Below are positions 35,828 through 48,731 of a stretch of 64,000 nucleotides of DNA, one piece after another. Each line of letters starts with the position of its first letter. The stretch's first letter is position 1. Source of the DNA: Glycine soja (lineage: Eukaryota; Streptophyta; Magnoliopsida; Fabales; Fabaceae). Location of the stretch: assembly GCF_004193775.1 (NCBI RefSeq), contig NC_041016.1:9883395-9947394 (forward strand), read 5' to 3'. A program made the translations under genes and the position numbers. The notes beneath the pieces were generated by a model. It was not told where the DNA came from and did no database searches. It was given only the letters and a program-made list of their open reading frames with translations.

Positions 35828-36930
35828 GTAGATGGTACATGACTTTACGAGAAATATACTGACACATTATTGATAGCTACAACGCAAGATGGTGCTAATC
35901 ATATCTTCCTGATTGTCTATCCTATTGTAGAATGGGAGATAACTTCAGTGGGAGGATTCTTCTTACAGGATTTAAGAAGGCATGTTACTCCACAAAGTAA
36001 CATTTCTCTCATTTCACATAGACACCTCTCAATTATAACTGCCTACAACAATCCAAGTAATTTGTGCATCGCATTGCACAAAATTTCCTTCGCGGTAACC
36101 AGGATTGCAAACATTTGAAGAAACCACTTATGCATGTGGGTGAGAATCTTTAGTATTTTATTTTTTTGTCGTTAAACTATATTTTAATTCAAATTTCACA
36201 ACGTATTAAATTGAATATTTACAGGATACACATACTTGGACAAGATGCATTAGCAACATCTTAGGAATATCCGTGCGAATAAGTCAAGTGCAGCTGAATG
36301 ACTTCATCAGTTACCTAAAAATATTGGGTAAAATGCTTCGAAGAGGGAAAACGTTGGGGACATATGACTATAAAGTTGTCTGAGTCGGTCAATTCCATGT
36401 TAAAAAACACAAGATATTTGTCAGTGTCATCGTTGATTGAGGAAACGTACTTCAAGACTGCAAAAATTTTTGCTAATAGAGAACGACAAACCCAGACAAT
36501 GATCAAATACACATTGTTAACAACAAACATAACCGCACATTTATTATAACAGAGACCCAAGCCCCAGGTCACCTTGAAGGTCTAGGGTCATCTTGCAATC
36601 AAAAAATTGTGATTATAGTTAATATCAGGTTGAACACTTACCGTGTTCTCACGTAGTTGATCCCATGAACTATGTGCCACCGCTATTTAAGTTTACTTTA
36701 CAGAGTATATCGCATGTTTACGAAAAATTCTTTGGTATGAAAACTCCTTTGGTTGACTGTCACACGAATTAACGTGACAAGGATATGAATGAGATCAATG
36801 GACTCCTCAAATCGCATTTTCATTGAAATGGACGAAAAAATTGAACAAGATAATAGAAAAAATGTGAAATTTGCCAAAAACAAGACTATAACATAACAAA
36901 TTGTCCCACTATACCTTTATCTTTAGCTTT
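35828..36930 (+). pseudogene. Decayed MULE (MuDR-type) transposase
   Basis: The frame from about 35828 reads QVDGT, then after disruption TTQDGANHIFLIVYPIVEWE, WGFFLQDLRRHV-like text (here GGFFLQDLRRHVTPQ), ISLISHRHLSIITAYNN and a degraded RIAN block. A second piece (about 36330-36547) reads TWGHMTIKLSESVNSMLKNT and LIEETYFKTAKIFANRE. A third (about 36560-36930) resembles the SWIM-like and RNEMDER...HNKKNCP end of MURA proteins. Several stop codons and frame changes separate the pieces. The DDE-core phrase DGANHIF...AFAIVE and the GHMTTNLxESMN phrase are characteristic of plant MULE transposases. It is inactive. Confidence 0.8.
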
Positions 36931-39829
36931 TTCTTATATAAATAAGAATTATTGTTTATGTATTTTATTTATGATGTAATGTATTCTAGTATGAATAAAT
37001 TGTTAAATATAAAATATTATCATTTTTGTAAAATTATATAATATAAAAAAATATATTTAATAAAATAATAATAATAAACTATAAAAAAAAAAACAAAAAC
37101 AGTTGGAAGTCGGATCCTCAACCCCGACTTCTTTCCTCACTTCAAAAACAAGAGTAATTTAAGACATTTTAAAGTAGGTATACTGTGGAAAAATGAGGAG
37201 AAAGAGGGTGTGGTCCAGAAAAAAAAAAACCCACTTTTTATAACATATTTTAACTAAAAAAATTCTTTTTTTTTTATTTTCATCTTCTCTATTTTTATTT
37301 TCTGAACCAAATACATCTTAAGATTTTGCTGTTTAGAGAATTGGTAGTAAAAAACAGAATGGTTTCTATTGGAATATAGTACAGCACAATGGATGGGAAA
37401 TGGAAGGATTAAAAACACCATTCTATTATTATTTGGATTATCATTTCTTTTAATTTTTATACTATTATATTTATTATATGTTCTTAGCAATATTTTATTA
37501 TAATCATAAAATTGAGTGAAAAGAAACTCAAAAAATACTTGATGAAAGACATGAGTTATCTTTTCATATTTTTAAATATTTTTTAATTTTATAATATTTA
37601 GACTCTTTTTGGTATGTTAAAATTGATTGTTGTTATTTTTATCAAATATTCGATGTTTAAGGCAAAGAAGAGGGAAAAGAAAGTGAGGCACAAAGCAAGC
37701 AGAGAAAACGAGAGAGAGTGGGACCGGAAGCAAGAACTATGTATAACAAATATAATTAGGTTAAAAAATGGGTACGAAATAAAATAAAATATTTACAATC
37801 CATCACATTCCTCCCAAATTAGTAGAGTGGCACCGCCAAAAAAAAAAAAAAACTTTTCATTGTGCAGTGGTAAGGGGAAACCCCCTGGCCTCAGGCAAGC
37901 AGGCAGGCATAGAATCAGGATTTTCAACCTCAATTCTCTCACCCTGAAGATGCAGTTAATTTAAAATTAAAAAAATGGAAATTATTATCATATTATATTC
38001 TGTATGTGTATGACTACAAATAAATCAGAATAAGAGACATTTTTAGAAAGGGACTGATAGCAATGCATAAGCAAGAAAATGACATTGCGGGTATGAGGTG
38101 CACTTGTTGCTTTGTGTACCCAACATTTCCAAGTGTCTTCTTGTTTCCCTCTACTTTTTCCTCCGTCATCCAAATGTGACAATTTTTCTAAAGGACCAGT
38201 AGTCATAAAAGTATCTTAAATTACTTTTGTGTGTTTAATTTAACTTAATTTCAAGAAAAATTATTAATTTCTTTTATTTTTAACAATTTTTAAAAAATTA
38301 ATATAATTTTTTCTTTAAAAAATAAACTCATCTAAATATGTTATTATTTTTGCTTATTTGTGGATGAATATTTGGTGTGTGCATTTTTTTTTATTGAGTA
38401 ATGAGTTTTGAATTTGTTTGAGAGCACTTGAGAATTTTGGTGTGGGGCCTGATGATAACAGAAGTTATGAGAATTATAAATGAGTAAATTAAAATCTTAA
38501 AATGATTAATATTGAAAAAAGATACAAATTTATGAGGATTAAAATAAACAAAAAAATTTATAGGAATTAAAATTGAAAAGTCGTCAACTTACAAAGACAA
38601 AAAGTAGAAAACTGAACCCTACATAGACAAAAATGATAAAGCGCTAACTTATAGGGATAAAAATATATTTATGCCTTTTTATAATGTAAATTTTTATACT
38701 ATAGAAACTAGTTCCTTCGTATAAGTTTTTATATAACAAAAACTAGTTTCAATGTATAAAAAAATACATAACGAAAATTAATTTCCATAATATAAATCTT
38801 ATATTATAAAGATTAGTTTTTGTAACATTTCTCAAAAACGAAAAAAAAAAAAAGATCAACATGACTAAAAATGGCTTAATATAGAAGAAAAGAGAAGATA
38901 ATGAGAGAGGCAAGAAGGGGAGGGATGAAGATGAGAAAAATAAAGGGGAGGAAGCAAAGAGGAGAGGAGGGCATGGAGTGACAACTGAAATACTACTTTA
39001 CCCCAAAAATGGGTCATTCTGGTGGAAGGGGGATCACACCTCCTGGTTATACAAAAAAAGAGATGAGGATGAGGGTCAAAGTGAAAGAAGTTTGGATGTT
39101 TCAAAAAGTCCAAAAACAATTGAGAAGTGTAAAGAGTAAGCAGGAAGATGCAACTAGCAACTCTTAAACGTTTTGAGTTTCTATTGTTGTGGTACCATTA
39201 CTGTAGCCTCTTTAATAAGTTGGCCCAAGGTCTCAGTCATTTGATCTTGGGCTTTTGCTAGTTCCATTCCAATGTTTGTTTGTTAATTTTAATTTTCGAA
39301 AATATCCCTCATGAATTTATGTGTTTTTGTTGAATAATATACACAACTCAAATGTATTTCCTTTGCATTAGAGGGGTGCAAATTGAATACACAACACACA
39401 TTTCCGTTATAAACCTAAAACCTTGTCTAGTTTTTTTTTTTTTTTTTTGTCATTTTCCTAGTGCATTCTCTAACACATCTAAAAGAGCTTTGTTACTGTA
39501 AGCTCAATTTGATTTCATTAAACAAAAGCTAAACTTGCAAAATAGGGGAAATGCTAATTGATGTTTAGAAGAAATCAAACAAAAGCCAAATTTGTAAAAT
39601 AGGCGCTGATGTGAAGTCAACTCACAAGATAACAAAGTTAACAAGTAAAGATAAATTTCAGGGCTATTTGAAAAACACAAATTATTAACAGGTAATAGAA
39701 TATAACAAAAAAGTTTACAATCTTGAAACAATAAATTACTTCTACAACAGACCTCAATTCCTCGTTCAAGTAGATATAGATACAAGCTCGACAAAGTAAA
39801 GATGAAGAGTGGGTTTTTGGAGTAGGACT
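36931..39829. other. Intergenic, no gene recognised
   Basis: AT-rich DNA with poly-A/T tracts. A block near 38460-38680 carries GGGATAAAAA and GGATTAAAAT phrases like the arms of the MITEs seen elsewhere. No coding frame is supported. Confidence 0.55.
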
Positions 39830-40540
39830 TTAGCATTGGCATTTCCGTGATGGTCTCTTCCTCTTGTTTGTGGTTTTACTAGTGCTTCTCATATTAGAAG
39901 CAGTTATAAGTTTATAGTCAGAAGAATGCATTTCATTGAACTTCCCAAACCTTGTTTCGTAGAAATCCCATATCTCAGACATGGTCAAAAGAAGAACTTG
40001 AGTAAGGAAATTTACACCAAAAAAATAACACCAGAGAACAAAAAAGGAAGTTGTAAATTAGGCCATATTGATTTTACCAGAACGCCAGAAACTGATAGGG
40101 CTCATACTTTCCGTAAATCTCTTCAAGATCTCTCTGAATTGTTTTAGAGGTTGTATCTCTTGAATGAACCTGCATTAGCACGTCTCATACACATCAAGGG
40201 CATTTATAATAGACAAAATGAAATAGGAAGCCCGAGACAGCACCACTTGCTTTAACTATCTAATAGTTTTGGAATCACCATAGACATAATGAAACTTGAA
40301 AAGCAAGTAGTCAGCATCTGCTTTAAGTGTCTAACAGTTTCAGAATCCGTTGGAATGACATGGTAATATCCCAAACACATAAGTACATTGGCACGAGTAA
40401 ATGGAACATATCCCCTAATTTGCTTCAGCTTATCATCAAGCTGTTTATAGTTAGATAAGCTTGCATCTTTGGAGAGTTCTTGAAGCTGTCCTAATTGAAT
40501 TTTGCCTTCAAGAATGGCCTGTGCTAGTTCTATTATATAT
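39830..40540 (-). pseudogene. Truncated HhH-GPD DNA glycosylase pseudogene
   Basis: Three exon-like blocks are readable on the minus strand. Block A (about 40540-40319) reads ELAQAILEGKIQLGQLQELS, LKQIRGYVPFTRANVLMCLG, then YYHVIPTDSETVRHLKQ. This matches the helix-hairpin-helix and following segment of plant HhH-GPD base-excision glycosylase-family proteins. Block B (40169-40078) reads TIQRDLEEIYGKYEPYQFLA. Block C (39979-39830) reads SEIWDFYETRFGKFNEMHSS, DYKLITASNMRS, then a basic tail and a stop. Damage: no N-terminal exons; the donor after block A is AT instead of GT; a roughly 95-base imperfect duplication of the SETVRHLKQ region follows it (about 40226-40318); and the acceptor before block C reads ATG where AG is needed. 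The family match is from memory. Confidence 0.72.
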
Positions 40541-41665
40541 TCTGGTTTTTATATAGTTTTTTTCTTAAATACTCTTATGAAAAAGAAATAAATGAGATTA
40601 AATGAATTAAATTTTTTAAGTTACGCACTTAACTTTCACCAAACTATCTTGTTTTCAGTTTTTATTTTATAAGTACTTTTAGAAAAATTCATCCAAACAT
40701 GAAAGTGTATAGGTAGAAGAAAGACTCGGATGTTCTCATATTAATCTTATGGAAAGTAAATGGAAATAATAGAGTTCTGCCTCTACTTACACGACTAATC
40801 CAACTATTTTTATTCCAAATAATCAAAATTTAGAATATTTCTTGATGGTCTGTTGCAAGTCACCAATCCACTCAATACAAAGAACCAATCAAATGTTTTG
40901 CTCCCTTTTCTTATTTAGGTATCTTATGGTTTCTTTTTAAATTTAGTTTAGTTGCTTTATCTTCACGTTTATAAAAGTTTAAGCCAATGTTTTCGTTTAA
41001 TCAAGTACTCTTTTCGTTGTGTTCTAGTTTTTGGATGAGAGAAAGGGCAAGTCAACTGTGCGGCAAGTAGATATCTTCCCTCCATGTTGTGGCCAGATAA
41101 TGACATATAACATTGTCTGCAAGATTAAGACAGTGAGAGAGATATTGGCGCAGAAACATTCAAAACCTTATAAAGTCAAATTTACATTGGTGGACATTCT
41201 TAACTATTGTTATTTTGCCTTATTGGCATAATTCAAAACCTATGGAAGATTTCGTGAACATGGCATTATAATCTTATTTTATAATACATAGCCAGCCAGT
41301 TTCTTTCTTGTTAAATTTGCATGATTTTTATATGCTGTGTCGTTGACTTTGTATCTTGTTAATATTAATGTTGGTCATTTGCTCAAATGATGCAGGAATG
41401 TGCCATCATTGTTTGTTAGTGGTTGTTTTAAATTGTATTATACCATACCAGTTATATTCAAGATGTTTATCCATTTAGTTTTATATTAAATGAGACCAAC
41501 ACTAGGTAAAAGGAAGAAGTATAAGTTTCTTGACTGTTTCTCCATTGATGTAATAAAGTGGTGGGTTGGTTCATCACTAGATTGACACTGAATGCTTTCA
41601 ACAAAGTATCTTTTTATTCAGCATTAGGCAGCTGTATGAGTAGCGTGTCCTTCTTTAAGTTGATC
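40541..41665. other. Upstream region of the LRR receptor kinase
   Basis: Promoter and leader of the kinase gene. A 66-codon open frame at 41031-41231 has no recognisable features. No other gene is supported. Confidence 0.5.
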
Positions 41666-44600
41666 ATGGGTGAAAGAATTCTAGTATTGCTACTACTCTT
41701 TTTCACTCATTTGTTGATTGTATTAGCAAAGACATCACCTCAGGATTGTAAGTTCATTTTTAGTCAATTTTTTTTCATCATCAAAATGGCATTTTTGGTG
41801 TACATATAAATTCAAATCAGAAATATTCAACCTGTTTTTCCAGTTGGGAAAAAAATTGAATACTTTGACTCTTACCTTCTGTAACAATTTTTGTATGAAG
41901 ATTCAATATGTATTTGATTGGCTTTTTAATTTCTGATGCAGCTGCTGCTATGCTGGCACTAGTGAATGAATGGCAGAACACACCGCCTAATTGGGTGGGT
42001 TCAGATCCTTGTGGTGCAGGTTGGGATGGCATTGAGTGTACCAATTCACGCATTACCTCCATGTACTTTGAAGTTTTAATTTCTTGCAAAATTGATACCT
42101 TCTCCTGAATTATCTTCTTTGAGATTAACTTGGTTGCTAGTATTTCAGATCATTAGCAAGCACGGATTTATCTGGCCAGCTTACTTCAGATATTGGATCA
42201 CTATCTGAACTGCTGATTTTGTAAGTTTTCTACTTTGGAACTTGTCAATGATCAAATATCTTAATTTGTCTGCTGAACTTGTGGAATATATATCAAAATA
42301 ATGTCGAGGACTAAGCATCCTGAAAACTAATTATGTTTAGCCACTATCTATAGTATTGCATGAAGTCTTCATTTCATTTTCATTTACAACATCCCTGATG
42401 TGAGCATACGAAACCGTTTTTCATAAAGTGGTGACTTTGTGCTTTGTTATTGATTTTTTCCTTTGCAGGGATCTGTCTTACAATAAGAAATTAACTGGAC
42501 CACTTCCCAGTAACATTGGAAACTTGAGAAAACTGAGAAACTTGTAAGGCAATATTGAATGTCGTTAAGAATTTTTAAGATCATAACTCAATTGTGATTA
42601 AGTCTGAGTGTTTGACCAAACAACTCTAACAGTGCATTTTATTATTTTATATTGCAGACTTCTTATTAATTGTGGCTTCACTGGTCCTATCCCAGTTACA
42701 ATTGGAAATTTAGAACGGCTTGTTTTCCTGTAAGGGTTGTTTGCTTCATTTAGCCTAACCAGGACCTTTTCTACTTCCCATTTGGACTATGTTTTGAGTA
42801 TCATACATTCATATGTTTTTGCAGTCCCTATATTCTTAATGCTACTGATATCTTGTAAGATAACAAAGTTGATTTTAATTGCAGATCTTTAAATTCTAAT
42901 GGCTTCACTGGGACAATTCCAGCTGCCATTGGTAATCTCTCAAATGTTTATTGGCTAGACTTAGCTGAAAATCAGCTTGAAGGGTCCATCCCCATATCTA
43001 ATGGAACTACTCCTGGTCTTGATATGATGCACCATACAAAGCACTTGTATGCGAAATACCCTTTTTTTTTTTTTTGCAAAAGTTTATTTTTTCTCTTCAC
43101 AATTATATCTATCAAAATCTGTCTGATAAAGTTCCATTTTCCACAGTCATTTTGGGAAGAATAAGCTTTCAGGAAACATTCCTTCTCAACTTTTTAGCCC
43201 GGAAATGTCTCTCATACATGTGTAAGATCCATTCCAGTATTTTCTGGAATTGTTTTTACATGGGTGTAAAGTTCTACTAACAACAAGAGGCACATGTCAT
43301 ACCATTACCATAGATAGAGGAGTAGCGATTGGGGAAGGGTGGTTTTGCAAAAAAAGTGTTTAATTTATATATACTGCTGTTGTAAAATTTACACAGATAT
43401 TCAATATGATTTTAACTTGTTGCCACATCATATTAATGCCTGATTGGTTTCACGTTAGAAACTCTATTAAACCACATTGATTTTTTTATTTTTTTACTTT
43501 GGGAAATCAAGCTCTTAACTGGTTTCATGCATTGGAAATTGTGTAAACTTGGTAAGAAATTTTAAAAAAACACACTGAATTTTGCCACTATTAAATTATG
43601 AAATGAAAGTTTCCAAATATAAATCAGTTGATTTCAAAGCTACTTCCAAAATCAAGATCATCCAAAATTAAGTTTGCAAATGCTCATCCAAATGCATAAT
43701 TAAGGTCCTCTATTGGTCTGTTACATGAATTCTTTCTTTGGTTTTAAAAGGCTAACTAATATATTTCTCTCTTGTTTAAATTACGTTGGCAAACTGTAGT
43801 TGCATTTATTTGAAAAATGAAGGGAAAATAATGATTTAATTAAAAACAAGAAGGCTAGGGACAGCAGGGTCAAGACTATGAAAATAATGACTTTAAATTC
43901 ACAATAATATCATTTTGGCAGGCTTTTTGAATCCAACCGATTTACTGGCGGCATTCCATCTACACTTGGCCTTGTCAAGACTCTGGAGGTGGTGTGAGTA
44001 TCCATATCTCAAACTCTAAACTAGTAAATAGAATTATTGTTTCTTTTTGTCTTGAAATATTGTGTGGCTGCAGGCGTTTTGATAAAAACTTTTTAAGTGA
44101 ACCTTTGCCTCTGAACATCAACAATCTCACAAGTGTTAGGGAATTGTAAGTAGAGAACTAATGTACCAAACAAATTTTCACTATTTATTTAGGTATGTTT
44201 TTTATATCTATATTGATACTACATTGATGGAGATTTTAATTTCATGTCTGACAGGTTCCTGTCCAACAACCGCCTGTCTGGTTCCCTCCCAAACCTTACT
44301 GGAATGAATTCCCTCAGTTACCTGTAAATCATTTATCTAAGATAATTTTATTTTCTATATAACATTTGTAAATTGTAATTCAAACTTAATACAATTTTTG
44401 TAACAATGACTAACTTTGTTAATTAAATTAGAGATATGAGCAATAATAGTTTTGATCAATCAGACTTTCCACCGTGGTTGCCAACTCTTCCAGCTCTGAC
44501 AACAATGTATGTCTTTATTTCTCTACTCTTTCATCTATCATTTTTCACTTTCTCTAACAGGTTTCAACTTTCAACACCTTAATTCTCATACTTTTCTTTT

Positions 44601-47600
44601 GTAAGCCAGAATGATGGAGGATACAAAACTTCAAGGACGTATTCCTGTTTCTTTGTTCAGCCTGCAACAGTTGCAGACAGTGTGAGTACCAATCTGTATT
44701 CTTTTGCCATTTTGTGATAAGAGTTAATGCTCAAAGTTTGAATATAGTAGTTGCAAGTAATTATTCCTGTCATCTTTTTCACAATGATATTCAAGCTAAA
44801 TTTTAATGTGATGCATAGGGTGCTGAAAAAGAACCAGCTAAATGGCACTTTAGATATTGGCACCTCCATCAGCAACCAACTGGACCTCCTAGATTTGCAG
44901 ATTAATTCCATTGAAGATTTTGATCCGCAAATTGATGTCTCTAAAGTGGAGATAATGTAAGCCATAACTACAATGATTATTATAATAGATGCTTTCGTTA
45001 CTTCTACAAGAAGAGAATTTTTCTTTGTATGAAGTTTCAATATTTCCTTTGTGTCTTTGTTTACAAGGTTGATTTTGAAATACATGTTTATGTGCAGACT
45101 TGTGAATAATCCATATTGCCAAGAGTCAGGAGTTCCACAGCCTTATTGCACCATTACAAAATCCAATGACTCGTATTCAACACCACCAGATAACTGTGTG
45201 CCTGTTCCCTGCAGCTTAGATCAGACATTAAGCCCCAAGTGCAAATGTGCATACCCATATACAGGAACCTTATTTCTCAGAGCTCCTTCCTTCTCTGACT
45301 TGGAAAACGAGACAGTCTTTGTAACTCTGGAGTATTCTCTGATGGAATCTTTTCAACTTCATATGAAACCTGTGAATTCAGTTTCTTTAAGCAATCCAAG
45401 GAAGAACATATATCAGTACCTTGAACTGACTTTAAAAATATTTCCATTTGGCCAAGGTCGTTTCAATCGAACAGGGGTTTCTGGTATAGGCTTTCTTCTC
45501 AGCAACCAAACATACAAACCTCCTGCAATGTTTGGACCTTATTATTTTATCGCTGATGAGTATGAACACTATGTGGATAATTCAGGTAAATCTGGTTCTA
45601 CATAGTAATGAAATTAAGTATAGTATGTGCTCCATTTTAAGGCTACTTTTTTTCTTCTTGTTATTTAGTATTAGAAGGTCTTGTGCCATCCAGTAGTAAA
45701 TCTTCAAATACGGGCATCATAGCTGGAGCTGCTGGTGGTGGTGCTGCACTGTTGGTGTTAGTAGTCCTTGCATGTGTGTATGCTATCAGCCGGAAGAAAA
45801 AGTCAAAAAAATCAACTGGGAATAGCAATCCTTTTGGTATGATAACTGTATACTTAGCTCCTGATTTATAGCTATCATCGTGGACTTGAGTTTATTTAAA
45901 TGTTTGATTTCATAAAATGCAGAACAATGGGATCCGCATGACAGCAATAGTAGCATCCCTCAGTTGAAAGGAGCAAGGCGCTTCAGCTTTGAAGAGATAC
46001 AGAACTGCACCAAAAACTTTTCACAAGTCAATAATATAGGATCTGGCGGTTATGGGAAGGTATTGAATGCCTCTTGTTTACTTCATTTTTCTATAATAGT
46101 TAAGCAATAGTCAAATATATTGCCTGCAATCACATCTATTCACACCTCCACAGTTTGCAGAATCTGATTGTAGTTTAATTGATCGTATCAGAACTTGTGC
46201 ATGAAAACACTTACGTATTTAGACTATCCCTTAATAATATGCCTAATGTAAAAAGATTATATAATTAACTCTGCGTTATGTGTTTCTCTTCAGTTCACTT
46301 TTCTTTTTTACTTTCTAATGTGTTGGTTATTTCCTAGCATGATTCAAGAAATTAACTCTGCCTGATGTAAAAAGATTATATTAAAAGACTATCTCTTTTA
46401 GAATGACAACAATTCAAAAAGTTTTGAGAATAATGTGTCGGAACTTGGAAGCCTCATGTTAATTATTGGAAGTGCTAAATTTTAAGAAAGAACTATATAA
46501 CCAAATATGGGGAGTGAATCTTCTCATGGAAAAATTTCACATGAGCTTGTCATGTACAATTTTTGTATTTTTCACTTTCTTTGTAAATACTATTAAATAG
46601 GAAAGGCTTTATAAAAAATTGTAAATATTAATAAAGAGAGAGATAGTGATAAATTTTTCACAAGATCCTGAAATTTTAACATAAATGGATCCATTCCCAA
46701 CCAAGATGACACATTCAATCAGTGTTATAAGTAGTGAAGCAAACCTTATTTTCCTGCATTATGTACTTATCATTAATAACACCACATAGTTATGTTAATC
46801 TTTCAGGAAGAGAAAATGAGACATTTTGTCAGCATGTTTATAGCAGTAATAAGCCTATAACACTACTTAACCTTTTAATATACATTTAGGAAGTGTCTTA
46901 AAGATTTTGTTGGCAGGTTTATCGGGGAACTCTTCCCAACGGGCAACTAATTGCAGTAAAGCGAGCTCAAAAGGAATCTATGCAGGGAGGGTTGGAGTTC
47001 AAAACTGAGATTGAACTACTATCAAGGGTCCACCATAAAAATCTTGTTAGCCTGGTCGGTTTCTGCTTTGAGCAAGGAGAACAAATGCTGATATATGAGT
47101 ATGTTGCAAATGGTACTTTGAAGGATACTCTTTCAGGTACAAGTTTATTAACTATTTAACTTCATTAATGTGAATTTACATTAATTTCTTCTACATAAAT
47201 AATCATTTTTCTTTGAATAATGTTTTGAAAGATCTTTTAAAAAAAAGTAATTGTTTTCAGAAAAGAATATACTGAAACGAACTTGCTTCTAACATTCCAT
47301 GAATTGTCAGCACTTTGAGAAATATGCAGAAAGAACTTCAGAGAATTGCCTCTGATTCTATCTCTCGTTTCGTTGGAAAGGGAACTTGTTGTGAATCATT
47401 TAGAAAAGAGCAATCATAATTTTTTACTAATACACACATTATTACTGGTTTATTTTTTAAAAAAATTCCATACCCTATTATAGTTTGGATTGGCTTTTTT
47501 AAAAAAAAGAATAGACTAATAACATCCTGTATTATAAAAAGTATATTATTAACATTTTTCTTTTAAAAAATTCAAGGTATTATTAACCTCTCTTTTTTCC

Positions 47601-48489
47601 TTGAAGTGCCAAATAACACACATTATTATGGTCTGTGCAGGGAAGTCTGGAATTAGATTGGATTGGATTAGAAGGCTAAAAATAGCCCTTGGTGCTGCGA
47701 GGGGGCTGGATTATCTGCATGAACTTGCCAATCCTCCAATCATACACAGGGACATCAAATCCACTAACATTTTACTGGATGAGCGCTTGAATGCTAAAGT
47801 ATCTGATTTTGGTCTGTCCAAGCCTTTGGGCGAAGGTGCAAAAGGTTATATTACCACACAAGTCAAAGGAACAATGGTTTGTATAAATTCTCATCTAAAC
47901 CTTTTAAAGGGGAATATAATTAACATACCGATTCCATAATAACATTTAACATGCTACACGTGTCTGCAGTAACATCTTATATTCAAGAATTATTTTGATC
48001 TTATCAAAATCAAGAGATGACAATGGATTTTTGTTTTGAATTTTGATGTAGGGCTACTTGGACCCAGAGTATTATATGACTCAACAGTTGACTGAGAAAA
48101 GTGATGTTTATAGCTTTGGAGTGCTAATGTTGGAGCTGGTAACTGCAAGAAGGCCAATAGAACGAGGGAAATATATTGTGAAAGTGGTTAAGGATGCTAT
48201 CGACAAGACGAAAGGCTTCTATGGTCTTGAGGAAATTCTTGATCCAACTATTGAACTGGGGACAGCACTGAGCGGTTTTGAGAAGTTCGTGGACCTTGCA
48301 ATGCAGTGTGTTGAAGAGTCAAGTTCTGACAGACCTACAATGAATTATGTGGTGAAAGAAATTGAAAACATGTTGCAGTTGGCTGGTTCAAGCCCCATTT
48401 TATCAGCATCAGCATCCACTTCATCTAGTTATAATAATGCAACTAAGGGGAGTTCCCTGCATCCTTACAATAATGAATACTTTGATTGA
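41666..48489 (+). CDS. LRR receptor-like kinase, HPCA1/At5g49760 type (LRR-VIII)
   Basis: Nineteen exons: 41666-41747, 41942-42062, 42149-42220, 42469-42543, 42658-42729, 42885-43046, 43147-43221, 43922-43993, 44074-44145, 44255-44323, 44432-44506, 44610-44681, 44819-44956, 45098-45585, 45669-45836, 45923-46059, 46917-47136, 47641-47876 and 48052-48489. They give 947 aa with every phase closing; Arabidopsis At5g49760 is about 950. There is a signal peptide ([21 protein letters not shown]), a cap ([17 protein letters not shown]), and leucine-rich repeats mostly one per 69-75 nt exon. A cysteine-rich juxtamembrane region (NCVPVPC, then KCKC) comes next, then the membrane helix ([20 protein letters not shown]). 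The kinase has [26 protein letters not shown] and DFGLSK, so it is an intact RD kinase. HPCA1 senses extracellular hydrogen peroxide through cysteines in that region; whether this protein does is inference. Confidence 0.93.
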
Positions 48490-48707
48490 ATTTTGGTACT
48501 TTCACGTGCATAAATTGAGCCTATGTAGTAGAAATTATTGCATGATCTAGTACCATACTCGACCAATCTCTACGTACGTAACATGTAACGTACATAGGAG
48601 ATCTTAACCAAGATCACATAATCACAAACCATGTAATAATTTCTCACTATGTAGGCCTATTACACCTCAAATGTCACTTGTGCAAATAATGTAAAAAGCA
48701 GATAAAA

Positions 48708-48731
48708 GGGGGGGGGGGGGGGGGAGGGGGA
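48708..48731. repeat. Poly-G tract (17 G, then GGGGG)
   Basis: Seventeen G, one A and five G in otherwise AT-rich DNA about 220 bases after the RLK stop, within or just past its 3' UTR. It could form a G-quadruplex on this strand. Confidence 0.9.

Noticed and set aside
37860..37915. GC-rich hairpin-like GGGGAAACCCCCTGGCC
   Set aside because: Short, isolated and not linked to any gene end; no RNA family recognised.
39926..40147. 73-codon plus-strand frame
   Set aside because: Antisense of the DNA glycosylase pseudogene exons; the minus strand carries the recognisable protein.
41031..41231. 66-codon frame upstream of the RLK gene
   Set aside because: No domain, no splice continuation and no codon pattern; treated as chance.
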